A stretch of 40,344 nucleotides of DNA from Saprospiraceae bacterium (lineage in GTDB: Bacteria > Bacteroidota > Bacteroidia > Chitinophagales > Saprospiraceae), in the NCBI GenBank assembly GCA_020629315.1, contig JAHDDO010000032.1, positions 1-40,344 of the forward strand, given 5' to 3'. The translations under genes were made by a program, and so were the position numbers. Below the pieces are notes generated by a model, which did not search any database, had not been told where the DNA came from, and saw only the letters and a list, made by a program, of their open reading frames with translations. Positions 16,248 to 24,305 of the stretch are shown one piece after another (within the stretch, counting starts at the first letter, position 1; every line of letters begins with the position of its first letter).

Positions 16248-16583
16248 ATGAATTCCATTGATAAGAAACGACTGAAGACAAAGATCGTGGAGCAAATCCA
16301 GAAATATGAACTGGATGTTGAAGAAACGAAAAAGATGACGCAACCTGTCGCGCCTGAAAACTCAATAGGCAGAATTAGTCGAATGGATGCTATAAATAAC
16401 AAAAGCGTTATGGAAGCATCTCTTAGGAATAAAATCTCTAAACTTAATAAGCTAAAAGTAGCATTAGTCAGTATCGACAAAGAAGGATTTGGCTTTTGTA
16501 AGACCTGTAAAAAGCCAATTCAAGAAGGTCGATTACTATTTATGCCAGAAAGTACAAAATGCGTTTCATGCGCTTCAAGATAA
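16248..16583 (+). CDS. TraR/DksA-type zinc finger protein
   Basis: 111 residues. The N-terminal two thirds form a charged helical hairpin (MNSIDKKRLKTKIVEQIQKY, then NKISKLNKLKVALVSI). A C4 zinc finger follows with C84, C87, C105 and C108 (GFGFCKTCKKPI and STKCVSC). This is the DksA/TraR layout, in which the coiled coil enters the RNA polymerase secondary channel. It lacks the DksA-type DxxDxA tip motif in an obvious form, so ppGpp cooperation is uncertain. It is monocistronic in appearance, with scpB diverging on its left and radA 329 bases to its right. Confidence 0.88.
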   Translation: MNSIDKKRLKTKIVEQIQKYELDVEETKKMTQPVAPENSIGRISRMDAINNKSVMEASLRNKISKLNKLKVALVSIDKEGFGFCKTCKKPIQEGRLLFMPESTKCVSCASR

Positions 16584-16616
16584 AAAAAACAGGGTTCCAA
16601 CGAAAGTTGGACCCTG
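16582..16616 (-). terminator. Hairpin after the TraR-like gene, terminator-like on the minus strand
   Basis: CAGGGTTCCAAC (16590-16601) pairs with GTTGGACCCTG (16606-16616) with one bulged T and a GAAA loop. On the plus strand no T-run follows. On the minus strand the stem is followed by eight T, the layout of an intrinsic terminator for leftward transcription. It may still mark the 3' end of the TraR-like mRNA. Confidence 0.5.
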
Positions 16617-16857
16617 CATAACCCCAAAAAACCAATTGAAAACAATATAAACTGTCTTCCAATCTTTATTTAATAGTGAAAACTATTTCAAATTAAGGAT
16701 AGGATATACCTTTCCCTGCTTCTTAAGACGCCATTTTAGCGTGGGGTCACTTTTTTTTAGATAAAATTTCACTTTTTTTTTCGAAAGATTATAAACAGCT
16801 GATATTCAGTCATTTGAAACATGAAAAAAAATGAAAAATATTTTAAAAAAAAGTGAC
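16617..16857. other. AT-rich gap with long-range inverted repeat
   Basis: Most of the 329-base interval between the TraR-like gene and radA is AT-rich without a credible gene. GTCAC plus eight T (16746-16758) is perfectly inverted at 16845-16857 (eight A plus GTGAC), a 13-bp inverted repeat about 86 bases apart. The next bases carry the radA promoter. A structured small RNA is conceivable but unproven. Confidence 0.4.
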
Positions 16858-16890
16858 TTTAGCAAAAAATCAAGTCATCTGATATCTTTG
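16858..16890 (+). promoter_or_regulatory. radA promoter
   Basis: TATCTTTG at 16883-16890 is a perfect TAnnTTTG -7 element. TTTA at 16858-16861 lies 21 bases upstream, one base off the -33 TTTG. Predicted transcription start is near 16897, leaving about 16 bases before the CTG start of radA. Confidence 0.65.
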
Positions 16891-16912
16891 TTGACTAGAT
16901 AATAGTAGTAGT

Positions 16913-18283
16913 CTGAAGACAAAAACACAATACACCTGTTCAAATTGTGGCACCCATTATTCAAAATGGATGGGCCAATGCTCTTCGTGTGGAGAGTGGA
17001 ATACATTGATTGAGGAAGTAGTTCAGAAGACCAGCAAGGCTGACGAGAAGAAAGCCGTTTGGGCTGGTACAGACGTAAAAGTTTCTGCTGCGATCCCTTT
17101 AGAGGATGTTGAAGCAGAAGAAAGAAATAGAATGTTTCTTAAAGATGCTGAATTAAATAGGGTCTTAGGAGGCGGTTTAGTGTCCGGTTCGTTAATATTA
17201 GTAGGCGGTGAACCAGGTATCGGGAAATCCACATTACTCCTCCAAATGGCCTTAGCTCATCAAAGTACCTTGCTGTATGTTTCTGGAGAAGAAAGTGCGT
17301 CCCAAATTAAGATGAGAGCTGATCGAATTTCTAGTGAATCGAAAAAGTGTTTGATCTTAGCTGAAACCAATTTATCGGTGGTTTTAAAAGAAGCTAAACG
17401 GATTTCTCCCGAGATACTAATCATCGATAGTATTCAAACCATAGCAACGCCATTTCTGGAATCATCACCTGGCTCAATTGCGCAAGTTAGAGAATGCACC
17501 AATGAGCTGCAGCGATTTGCAAAAGAGAATAATATTGCCATTTTAATTATTGGGCACATTAACAAAGAAGGGTCTATCGCTGGTCCAAAATTGTTAGAGC
17601 ATATAGTAGATACCGTTCTTCAATTTGAAGGAGACAAAAACTATTCTTATCGTCTACTCAGAGTGCTAAAGAATAGATTTGGTTCAACTGAGGAATTAGG
17701 TATATACGAAATGGTTGAAGAAGGATTACGGATAGTATCTAACCCTTCGGAGCTATTACTTTCACAAAGTGACTCTTCATTACCGGGCACGGCCGTGAGT
17801 GCAACCGTTCACGGTGGCCGGCCTCTGTTGTTAGAAACCCAGGCTTTAGTTACTGCAGCCGTCTATGGTAATCCTCAGCGATCCGCTACGGGTTTTGATA
17901 CCAGACGACTAAATATGCTACTTGCCATTTTGGAAAAGAGAGCCGCCTTGCCTTTTGGTAATCAAGATGTCTTTTTAAATATAGCAGGAGGTATAAAAGT
18001 TACTGATCCTTCCATGGATTTAGCTGTTGCGGTAGCACTGTGTTCTTCGTTACAAGACATACCCATTTCATCAAAAACGTGCTTTGCTGCTGAGCTAGGC
18101 CTTACAGGCGAAATTCGAGCGGTGCATCGTATAGAACAACGAATTTTAGAGGGCGCCAGACTTGGATTTGAAAAAATGTATATTTCTAGCTTTAATCGTA
18201 AAGGTATAGACCAAGCCAAATATGACATTGAAATAAAAGCCTTTAACAAACTAGAAGATGTATTAGCAGACCTATTTGGATAA
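16913..18283 (+). CDS. radA: DNA repair protein RadA, apparent CTG start
   Basis: 456 residues if read from CTG 16913. The reading frame upstream of ATG 16970 encodes KTKTQYTCSNCGTHYSKW, which supplies the first half of the RadA C4 zinc finger (C9, C12; C23 and C26 follow). Starting at ATG 16970 would destroy it. An in-frame TGA precedes the CTG by seven codons and no ATG lies between. Walker A is GEPGIGKST (K105), the RadA-specific KNRFG motif begins at K253, and a Lon-protease-like domain fills the C-terminus. RadA is a hexameric branch-migration helicase in recombination. The 3' end overlaps the convergent helicase gene by 12 bases. Confidence 0.95.
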   Translation: MKTKTQYTCSNCGTHYSKWMGQCSSCGEWNTLIEEVVQKTSKADEKKAVWAGTDVKVSAAIPLEDVEAEERNRMFLKDAELNRVLGGGLVSGSLILVGGEPGIGKSTLLLQMALAHQSTLLYVSGEESASQIKMRADRISSESKKCLILAETNLSVVLKEAKRISPEILIIDSIQTIATPFLESSPGSIAQVRECTNELQRFAKENNIAILIIGHINKEGSIAGPKLLEHIVDTVLQFEGDKNYSYRLLRVLKNRFGSTEELGIYEMVEEGLRIVSNPSELLLSQSDSSLPGTAVSATVHGGRPLLLETQALVTAAVYGNPQRSATGFDTRRLNMLLAILEKRAALPFGNQDVFLNIAGGIKVTDPSMDLAVAVALCSSLQDIPISSKTCFAAELGLTGEIRAVHRIEQRILEGARLGFEKMYISSFNRKGIDQAKYDIEIKAFNKLEDVLADLFG

Positions 18284-21200
18284 AGACCTACGTTTTACAT
18301 ACTGACACCAATCACATCGTTCTTCATTACAGCCTACTCTAAAATTGTGCTCCTTAATATTTTTGTACGTATCCATGATTTGTTCATCGAGCAAGCGCAG
18401 GTCTTCAGGGCTAATGACTAATTTTTTGTACTCAAATTCATCTTTTTTATTTTTTTCGAGCATGTTTATCTCTGCGGCGTACATCTTTTTAGAAAGTCTA
18501 TGATCATTATCTGAAAGTATTTTATAAAAGGCTAGTTGTCGCCAATAGTCACCCCCTATTTCTCCTTTTTCAGGGTTAGGTGCCTTCATTTTTTTTGATA
18601 ATGATGCTGGATTTCCGGTTTTATAATCGATCACATAAATGTGGTCATCATATTCGTCGATGCGGTCCAATGTCCCTGATATGGGGACATCCTTATAATG
18701 CGTTAACGATACCTTATGCTCAAAAAGGATATTCTTAGGTTGCTTCCAGCTTTCAAGATAATGGTCGTAGTAGGCTGTTAGATTTTGTTTGCCATAGGTC
18801 ATTCGATCTTGAAACTCTCTATCCGTAAAATGAGAACGATATTTTAGCATACCTTCTTCAAAGGCATTTAATAAGTGCGTTACCGTTAACCAACCTTCAT
18901 CTTGCCTTGTTTTGCTTATGTGCATTTCTAATGCATAGTGCATAGCAGATCCGTACCCTAAACTTTCTCTTCGAGCGGAAGGAACACGCAATATGTTTTC
19001 GTAATAGAATCGAATAGGACAGGCTAAATATTTATTTAGATCAGTAGGGCTGAGTTTAAAATTTTCAAGTGATTTTTCTATGAGAGAATGGTCGAGCCAA
19101 TCTTTATCGGGCAGTTCAGCCGGACTCATACGTATAGCCAAGTGCGCCAGTACCTTTTGTTCATCTACGGTGCCTTGCGTATGTACCACATCTGAGCTTT
19201 CCATAAGCTCAGCAACAAATCGTGATGATTCAAGTGGTTTTTCTTTTTCTGCAGCGCTTTCGTTGTATGAAACGACCAATTGTTCTTCAGCTCGTGTTAG
19301 AGCGACGTAAAAGAGTCTTCTATCGTCATCAACTGTATCATCATTTGCATTAAGGATTTGATTAGGAATTTTAAATTGACTTGAGCGTGCTATTTTTCCT
19401 TCCCACCTGTTTTTATTAGCGCCTATCAACCAGACTTTCTGAAATTCTAATCCTTTAGATGCATGAACAGTCATTAGTTGCACGCCGTCTGTTTTTACAA
19501 TGACCTGATTTAAACCTAAAGCAATCGAGTTTTCCTGCATTTTTTCAAGATCATTTAGATGATCTTTCAGCGATTTATTAGGAAAAATGGCGCTTTGTTC
19601 TTTTATATGATCAAAGAAGCTTTGCAATAGTTGGAATGAAAAGTAATTGTCACGATTCTCTAAGGCCTCCGCCATAAAGCCAGCTGAGTGCATCACGTTT
19701 TCGAGTAAAATTTGGATAGTATTGTTTGCTCGATCCTTCATCCAAGACTCTAGGCAAGCAACAAAATGTTTGATTTCTTTGGCTTGTGGTAATGAGCTCC
19801 ATTGGCTCTCATCCATGATGACTTTATACCACGATGATTGCTCGTTAACAAGCAATGACAAAGCATGCATCGTTTGAATGTTTATCCCAAAATGGGACAG
19901 ATATAAGGATGGGTATAAATGGGCATCGATAGAATTAGATCGAGTATATATAGCCTCAACAAGATGAAGAATTTCTAAGACTGATCGTATAAGTGTTTGG
20001 TCAAGAACATTAACCCTTCGCTTTAACTGAAAAGGTATTTGTTCGTGAGTGAGCACCTTTACTAATCCGTCTATTTCTTTATGAGAGCGATACATAATGG
20101 CACACTCATTAAGTGGTATACCATCATGTTGCCATTGTTTAATAGCTTCGAAAATGGCTACTTCTTCATGGTAGCTATTATCAAAAAATCGGATTTCGGG
20201 TGCTGGTCCAGAAGCTCTTTTTGGATTTGCTGCTATTAATTTCTTATCTAGTTGCATGGCATTTACAAGGCGATCTGTATTGACATTTATGACCGACATA
20301 GCGCCATTGAGGATGCTTTGTGTGGAACGATAATTATGACTAAGAATAACGACTTCTGGGTCGTATTTTTCTTTAAAGTCAATTATGTTTTTCATGGATG
20401 CCCCTTGAAAACGAAAAATTGATTGATCATCATCACCAACCACAAAAAGATTGGGACGTTCCCAATAATCAGCTAGGTTCATTAATAGTTGGTTTTGAGA
20501 TCCATTTGTATCTTGATACTCGTCGGCAAGAATGTATTGAAACTGTTCTTGGTAGCGAGCCTTTAGAGCCTCATTATTTTCGAAAGCAACTAACACCCAC
20601 TGAATCATATCATCATAATCAAAGCGCTCTCGCTTATGCATGATCTTTTGATAATTTTTAATTTCCTTAGCAGCGGCAATTAGTTTGTCACACTTTGTAT
20701 TGTGTTTTTTTAAATCAGCTACTTTTGGGTCGTCCTTTTTGAATTCTTTATAATTTTTTTTATAATGATAGTTATAGAAATTTTCTGCAACTTCTTCTTC
20801 CCTATATTTTTCGATAGCCGCCTCAAACCATTCTAAGTCCCAATCTTCTCTTTTTAGCGTACTGAAAAGTTTCTTTAGATCAGGTATATCATGGTATATT
20901 TTGCCTTTGAGTCTTTTCAATATATGCTCATTGTCAAAGCCATCAATCAACTCTTGAAATACCTCAATACTTTCTAGCTCGGATAAAGATTGTAAACTCC
21001 TATATGTTCCGAATTGGTCAGCATTTTCTGTTATTATCTTATTGGCAAAAGCGTGATAGGTGTAAATGGGAATATCGTATGCTTCTGGGCCTATAAACTC
21101 TAGAAGTCGCTTACGCATAGCTACGGATCCTGAATCGGTAAACGTTAGACAGAGAATGTTTTGGAATCCAATATCTTGTGTCTCACAAATTTTACAAACT

Positions 21201-21340
21201 CGAAGCGCTAAGATTTGGGTTTTACCCGTTCCTGGTCCGGCAATGACCATCACGGGTCCTTCAATCGTGTCAACAGCCGTTTTCTGTGCGGCATTGAGCA
21301 TGTTATATGCCTCTTGATATTTCCCTGAAGTTATATTCAT
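18272..21340 (-). CDS. UvrD/AddA-type helicase fused to a PD-(D/E)XK iron-sulfur nuclease
   Basis: 1022 residues. The UvrD-like helicase has the Q motif at Q19, Walker A AGPGTGKT (34-41), LADEYQDTNGSQ (motif II), VGDDDQSIFRFQG (III), LMTVHASKGLEF (V) and RLFYVALTRAEE (VI). The C-terminal third is a RecB-family nuclease with GSAMHYALEMH, GTLDRIDEY and VIDYKTGNP. Four cysteines (YLACPIRFYY plus C1004, C1009, C1012) match the iron-sulfur clamp of AddB-type nucleases. It probably processes double-strand breaks as a single polypeptide. The ATG directly follows the stop of the upstream beta-helix gene with no gap. It faces radA tail to tail with a 12-base overlap. Confidence 0.93.
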   Translation of the reverse strand: MNITSGKYQEAYNMLNAAQKTAVDTIEGPVMVIAGPGTGKTQILALRVCKICETQDIGFQNILCLTFTDSGSVAMRKRLLEFIGPEAYDIPIYTYHAFANKIITENADQFGTYRSLQSLSELESIEVFQELIDGFDNEHILKRLKGKIYHDIPDLKKLFSTLKREDWDLEWFEAAIEKYREEEVAENFYNYHYKKNYKEFKKDDPKVADLKKHNTKCDKLIAAAKEIKNYQKIMHKRERFDYDDMIQWVLVAFENNEALKARYQEQFQYILADEYQDTNGSQNQLLMNLADYWERPNLFVVGDDDQSIFRFQGASMKNIIDFKEKYDPEVVILSHNYRSTQSILNGAMSVINVNTDRLVNAMQLDKKLIAANPKRASGPAPEIRFFDNSYHEEVAIFEAIKQWQHDGIPLNECAIMYRSHKEIDGLVKVLTHEQIPFQLKRRVNVLDQTLIRSVLEILHLVEAIYTRSNSIDAHLYPSLYLSHFGINIQTMHALSLLVNEQSSWYKVIMDESQWSSLPQAKEIKHFVACLESWMKDRANNTIQILLENVMHSAGFMAEALENRDNYFSFQLLQSFFDHIKEQSAIFPNKSLKDHLNDLEKMQENSIALGLNQVIVKTDGVQLMTVHASKGLEFQKVWLIGANKNRWEGKIARSSQFKIPNQILNANDDTVDDDRRLFYVALTRAEEQLVVSYNESAAEKEKPLESSRFVAELMESSDVVHTQGTVDEQKVLAHLAIRMSPAELPDKDWLDHSLIEKSLENFKLSPTDLNKYLACPIRFYYENILRVPSARRESLGYGSAMHYALEMHISKTRQDEGWLTVTHLLNAFEEGMLKYRSHFTDREFQDRMTYGKQNLTAYYDHYLESWKQPKNILFEHKVSLTHYKDVPISGTLDRIDEYDDHIYVIDYKTGNPASLSKKMKAPNPEKGEIGGDYWRQLAFYKILSDNDHRLSKKMYAAEINMLEKNKKDEFEYKKLVISPEDLRLLDEQIMDTYKNIKEHNFRVGCNEERCDWCQYVKRRSLSK

Positions 21341-22993
21341 TTACTGTGCGTTAATCTGTGTTCGTAGCGATTGGATTTCCGATTCTAGTGATTGCAAAGT
21401 GACTAATAGCTCTTCTGTAGATTTAGGTGTTGGTTCAATGTAGCCAGTACCACCTAACAGTGTTTTTAATTCAGCTACTGAAATTTTTCCCAGTTTGCCA
21501 TTAGCGTCTGAAATGATGATATGTTCTACATTCAGATCAGGTATCTCTTTTAGAGTTATAGTTTTATGAACAATGACCTGGTTATTTTCATCTATGCGTA
21601 ATATGTCTTTGAAATTACCATTTGATTGTCTTGTCTCAAAAAGAATTTCATTGCCATTGCCTCTTTGTTTTGAGCGTATTCTTGCGTTGTGTTCTTTTGC
21701 TTTTATTGCGCTATTAATGGTGGGCTCATCAAATAATTGTAGCTGACCTGTTTTTGCAAACTTGGAATAGGTCTTTTCACTGCTGTTATTACCATTGGTC
21801 ATCCAGAAGGTTTGCTTACCCATATCTTCTACATCCTTAGTAAAAGTTCTAGGCACCATAATCAAAGTGTATCGAGCATCTTCTGTAATTTTTATGGCGT
21901 GTCCTACATTTGGATTACTTCTGTTATGCCAATCGTAAATATGACAATTGACAAAGCTGTTTGCTGTACCTACAACATTATTGATAGCGGTATGAGAGTA
22001 TTCTTTAGTTTGTAGGATTAAGTCTCTGAAGATATTGCGATTGCATTCAAAAGTATCGATTCCTACACTTGCAATTTTAAAATCAATACCTCGCACATAT
22101 CCTTCAAAATAAAGGTCAGTAAATCGATTATTATTGATCCAAGATTCTGTTGGAGGATGCGCTTGGGCTGGTGAACCTATGGAAAGAATAATACCACTGG
22201 CTAACGGAGGGAATTTGATATTGCTAAATGTGTTATTTAGAACAGAGGCACTTTTTTTAGCTGTTTCAATTTGAATGCCGCAACCTTGGATCAATCCGGG
22301 TTCAAAGGCATTTCCAATCTCTTTAATATTTATATTGTTTATATCGTTATCCCGAATTTTCCATTTTGTGACTAAGGTAAAAAAGTGAGCTGCTTTCGAA
22401 GGTTTATTAAAATCAATCTCAAAGTTGTAAAAACTATTATCACGTATCCATCCATTGCGTTTTGTCTCTAGGTGTAAAGCAGTAATAACGGATGGGGTAT
22501 TCACGAAATCAAATTTGAGATTCATGAATTGGTTATTTTGGAGAATCACTTCTTCAGTATCATGAACTACAGTTTTACAAACAATGGCCGGCATGGAATG
22601 TCCAAAATTATTTATTTGAACTTGTAGATCGTGAACACGAATATTTTCCTTAGGGTATTCATGGCTGGCCAAAAGCTCTATAGCAGGTAAATTTTCAGTT
22701 ACAATAAGTCTTGTAGAAGGCCCTTGACCTGACAAACTTTGTCCTTTTTTAAGTTGGATGGACGCAGATTGTAAAGGGTAATCACCTTCCAGTAAAATGA
22801 TATTTGTTCCTTGTGGTAATTCGTCGATGAGATTGGAAATAAAAGATCCAAATTGGCTTGCTATAGCTGTAGTGTCAGAGCGCCCTATTCTTTGATCTAC
22901 TGGATTCAGTCCTATTGTAATCGTTGATGCCGATTGTCCAAATGCACATATACTTGCGCTCAACCCTATAAGGATAAGGTATAATGATTTCAT
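21341..22993 (-). CDS. Secreted right-handed beta-helix protein with C-terminal coiled coil
   Basis: 550 residues. The signal peptide ends near residue 20 (SICAFGQ). Residues of roughly 40-420 show repeating short strands with N-rich turns (WIRDNSFYNFEI, KWKIRDNDINNINI, SVLNNTFSNI, WINNNRFTDLYF), the pattern of pectate-lyase or GH55-like beta-helices. The rest resembles a tail-fibre-type stalk (ILFETRQSNGNFKDILRID, then DLNVEHIIISDANGKLGKIS) and ends in a coiled coil (LQSLESEIQSLRTQINAQ), suggesting a trimer. No catalytic residues or T9SS domain are evident. It may bind or cleave polysaccharide. The gene runs straight into the helicase gene (TAAATG). Function is unknown. Confidence 0.75.
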   Translation of the reverse strand: MKSLYLILIGLSASICAFGQSASTITIGLNPVDQRIGRSDTTAIASQFGSFISNLIDELPQGTNIILLEGDYPLQSASIQLKKGQSLSGQGPSTRLIVTENLPAIELLASHEYPKENIRVHDLQVQINNFGHSMPAIVCKTVVHDTEEVILQNNQFMNLKFDFVNTPSVITALHLETKRNGWIRDNSFYNFEIDFNKPSKAAHFFTLVTKWKIRDNDINNINIKEIGNAFEPGLIQGCGIQIETAKKSASVLNNTFSNIKFPPLASGIILSIGSPAQAHPPTESWINNNRFTDLYFEGYVRGIDFKIASVGIDTFECNRNIFRDLILQTKEYSHTAINNVVGTANSFVNCHIYDWHNRSNPNVGHAIKITEDARYTLIMVPRTFTKDVEDMGKQTFWMTNGNNSSEKTYSKFAKTGQLQLFDEPTINSAIKAKEHNARIRSKQRGNGNEILFETRQSNGNFKDILRIDENNQVIVHKTITLKEIPDLNVEHIIISDANGKLGKISVAELKTLLGGTGYIEPTPKSTEELLVTLQSLESEIQSLRTQINAQ

Positions 22994-23020
22994 GGTAATA
23001 GCTTATGTGTTTTTTGTGGG

Positions 23021-23785
23021 CTAGCTGAAAAAGAATGTCTTTATCAAGGCTAGAATTATTACGAATATAAGCATTCTATACGCCCATATATTCGCATTTT
23101 TCGAGTGGGAAGCAAAGCGAGCAGCCATAAAGCCACCAGATGCTTGAGCGACGGCCATTAGTGCGCCTGCTTTATAATCTATCAATCCTCTGTATGCAAA
23201 AATAGAAAGTACGATCAAGGTATAGACACCGATCGAAAAAGTCTTAAAAGCATTGGATTGGATAAGGTCCATTTTAGTAAGACTAACGGTAAGAATTAGA
23301 ATAAAAACACCTATACCCATTTGAATAAATCCACCATATATACCAGCTAAAAAGAATAGAAATAAAGTAACAGGTTTAGGTAAACGTAACAATGCATCAG
23401 TAGACTCCACAAAACGAGAGGGTTTGAGGATAACAATGAATAAGCACAATACTAGTAGGTATTTAAAGACACCTGTAAACTGCTCGTTTGATATGTTTAA
23501 GGCGATACAAACACCAACTATAGCCCCTAAGATCAAGGCAAGAAAAATAATGAAGCTATTATTTATGTTTAAGACTTTATTTCTAAAGAAAACATAGGAA
23601 GATGAGGCATTCATTGCCAATATATTCACTCTGTTTGTGGCATTAGCAATATTACCTGGTAGACCTATGAGTTCCATATATAAACTCAAGGTTATAATTG
23701 AGCCAAAGCCAGCAAATGTGTTTATGATGCCAGCCACAAACCCACCTACAATGATTAACGCGTATTCCAGCAGTCCTAGGTCCAT
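23021..23785 (-). CDS. TSUP (TauE/SafE) family membrane transporter
   Basis: 254 residues with about seven to eight membrane helices. The opening helix (YALIIVGGFVAGIINTFAGFGSIITLSLYMEL) and the second-half repeat (LFFLAGIYGGFIQMGIGVFILI), quoted here in part as GGFVAGIINTFAGFGS and AGIYGGFIQMGIGV, show the inverted TSUP signature. Members export or import sulfite, sulfonates or related organic anions in the inner membrane. The start lies 3 bases after the methylmalonyl-CoA epimerase stop codon, so the two are one operon. The substrate cannot be read from sequence, and the pairing with the epimerase may be incidental. Confidence 0.87.
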   Translation of the reverse strand: MDLGLLEYALIIVGGFVAGIINTFAGFGSIITLSLYMELIGLPGNIANATNRVNILAMNASSSYVFFRNKVLNINNSFIIFLALILGAIVGVCIALNISNEQFTGVFKYLLVLCLFIVILKPSRFVESTDALLRLPKPVTLFLFFLAGIYGGFIQMGIGVFILILTVSLTKMDLIQSNAFKTFSIGVYTLIVLSIFAYRGLIDYKAGALMAVAQASGGFMAARFASHSKNANIWAYRMLIFVIILALIKTFFFS

Positions 23786-23788
23786 GTA

Positions 23789-24190
23789 TTATTTCCTTTC
23801 TTGGCATAACTCAATGAGTACGCCATTGCAACTTTTTGGATGCAAAAAGCACACCCATTTATTATCTGCACCGATGGTAGGTTCTTCATTTAGTAATTGA
23901 AATCCAGCACGCTGTAATCGAATCATCTCTGATTTAATATCATCTACAGCTAGCGCAATATGATGGATACCTTCTCCTTTTTTTTCTACAAATTTGGAGA
24001 TCACACTATCTTCATTGGTTCCTTGAATAAGTTCTATTTTATTGGGTCCATTTCTTAGAAATGAGGTAATCACCTGTTGATTTTCTACTTCCTCTCGTTT
24101 GTAGACAGGTGTGTTTAAGAGTAGACTAAACAAGGATTCGCTTTTTTCCAAATCTTTTACAGCTATTCCTATATGTTCGATCTTTTGCAT
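23789..24190 (-). CDS. mce: Methylmalonyl-CoA epimerase
   Basis: 133 residues from the ATG at 24188-24190 (MQKIEHIGIAVKDLEKS). An upstream in-frame extension to 24223 is not needed. It has a vicinal-oxygen-chelate fold with two beta-alpha-beta-beta-beta repeats. Metal ligands appear as the His of KIEHIG, the Gln-Val-Ile segment of NQQVITSF, the His of GIHHIALAVDD, and the Glu of VLIELCQ. It interconverts (R)- and (S)-methylmalonyl-CoA, joining propionyl-CoA breakdown or succinate-propionate flow. It heads the operon with the TSUP permease and diverges from the histidine kinase gene. Confidence 0.93.
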   Translation of the reverse strand: MQKIEHIGIAVKDLEKSESLFSLLLNTPVYKREEVENQQVITSFLRNGPNKIELIQGTNEDSVISKFVEKKGEGIHHIALAVDDIKSEMIRLQRAGFQLLNEEPTIGADNKWVCFLHPKSCNGVLIELCQERK

Positions 24191-24305
24191 AGCGGCACAA
24201 TATCTTAATTTAATACTAAACAAGGTCAGAATTAAGCGATTTATTCGTTAATATCGTATTGAAGAAGGAAGGTGTACTTTCTTATACTTTTCAACAAACT
24301 ATTTC

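Noticed and set aside
16111-16365. 84-codon minus-strand ORF upstream of scpB
   Set aside because: It overlaps the TraR-like gene and scpB in other frames and has no recognisable protein features.
16821-16856. Short Lys-rich ORF (11 codons) upstream of radA
   Set aside because: It is explained by poly-A tracts, has no start context and overlaps the inverted repeat; nothing supports translation.
21341-22993. Phage tail-spike gene as evidence of a prophage
   Set aside because: The protein has a Sec signal peptide and no other phage genes lie nearby, so a secreted cellular protein is the simpler reading.
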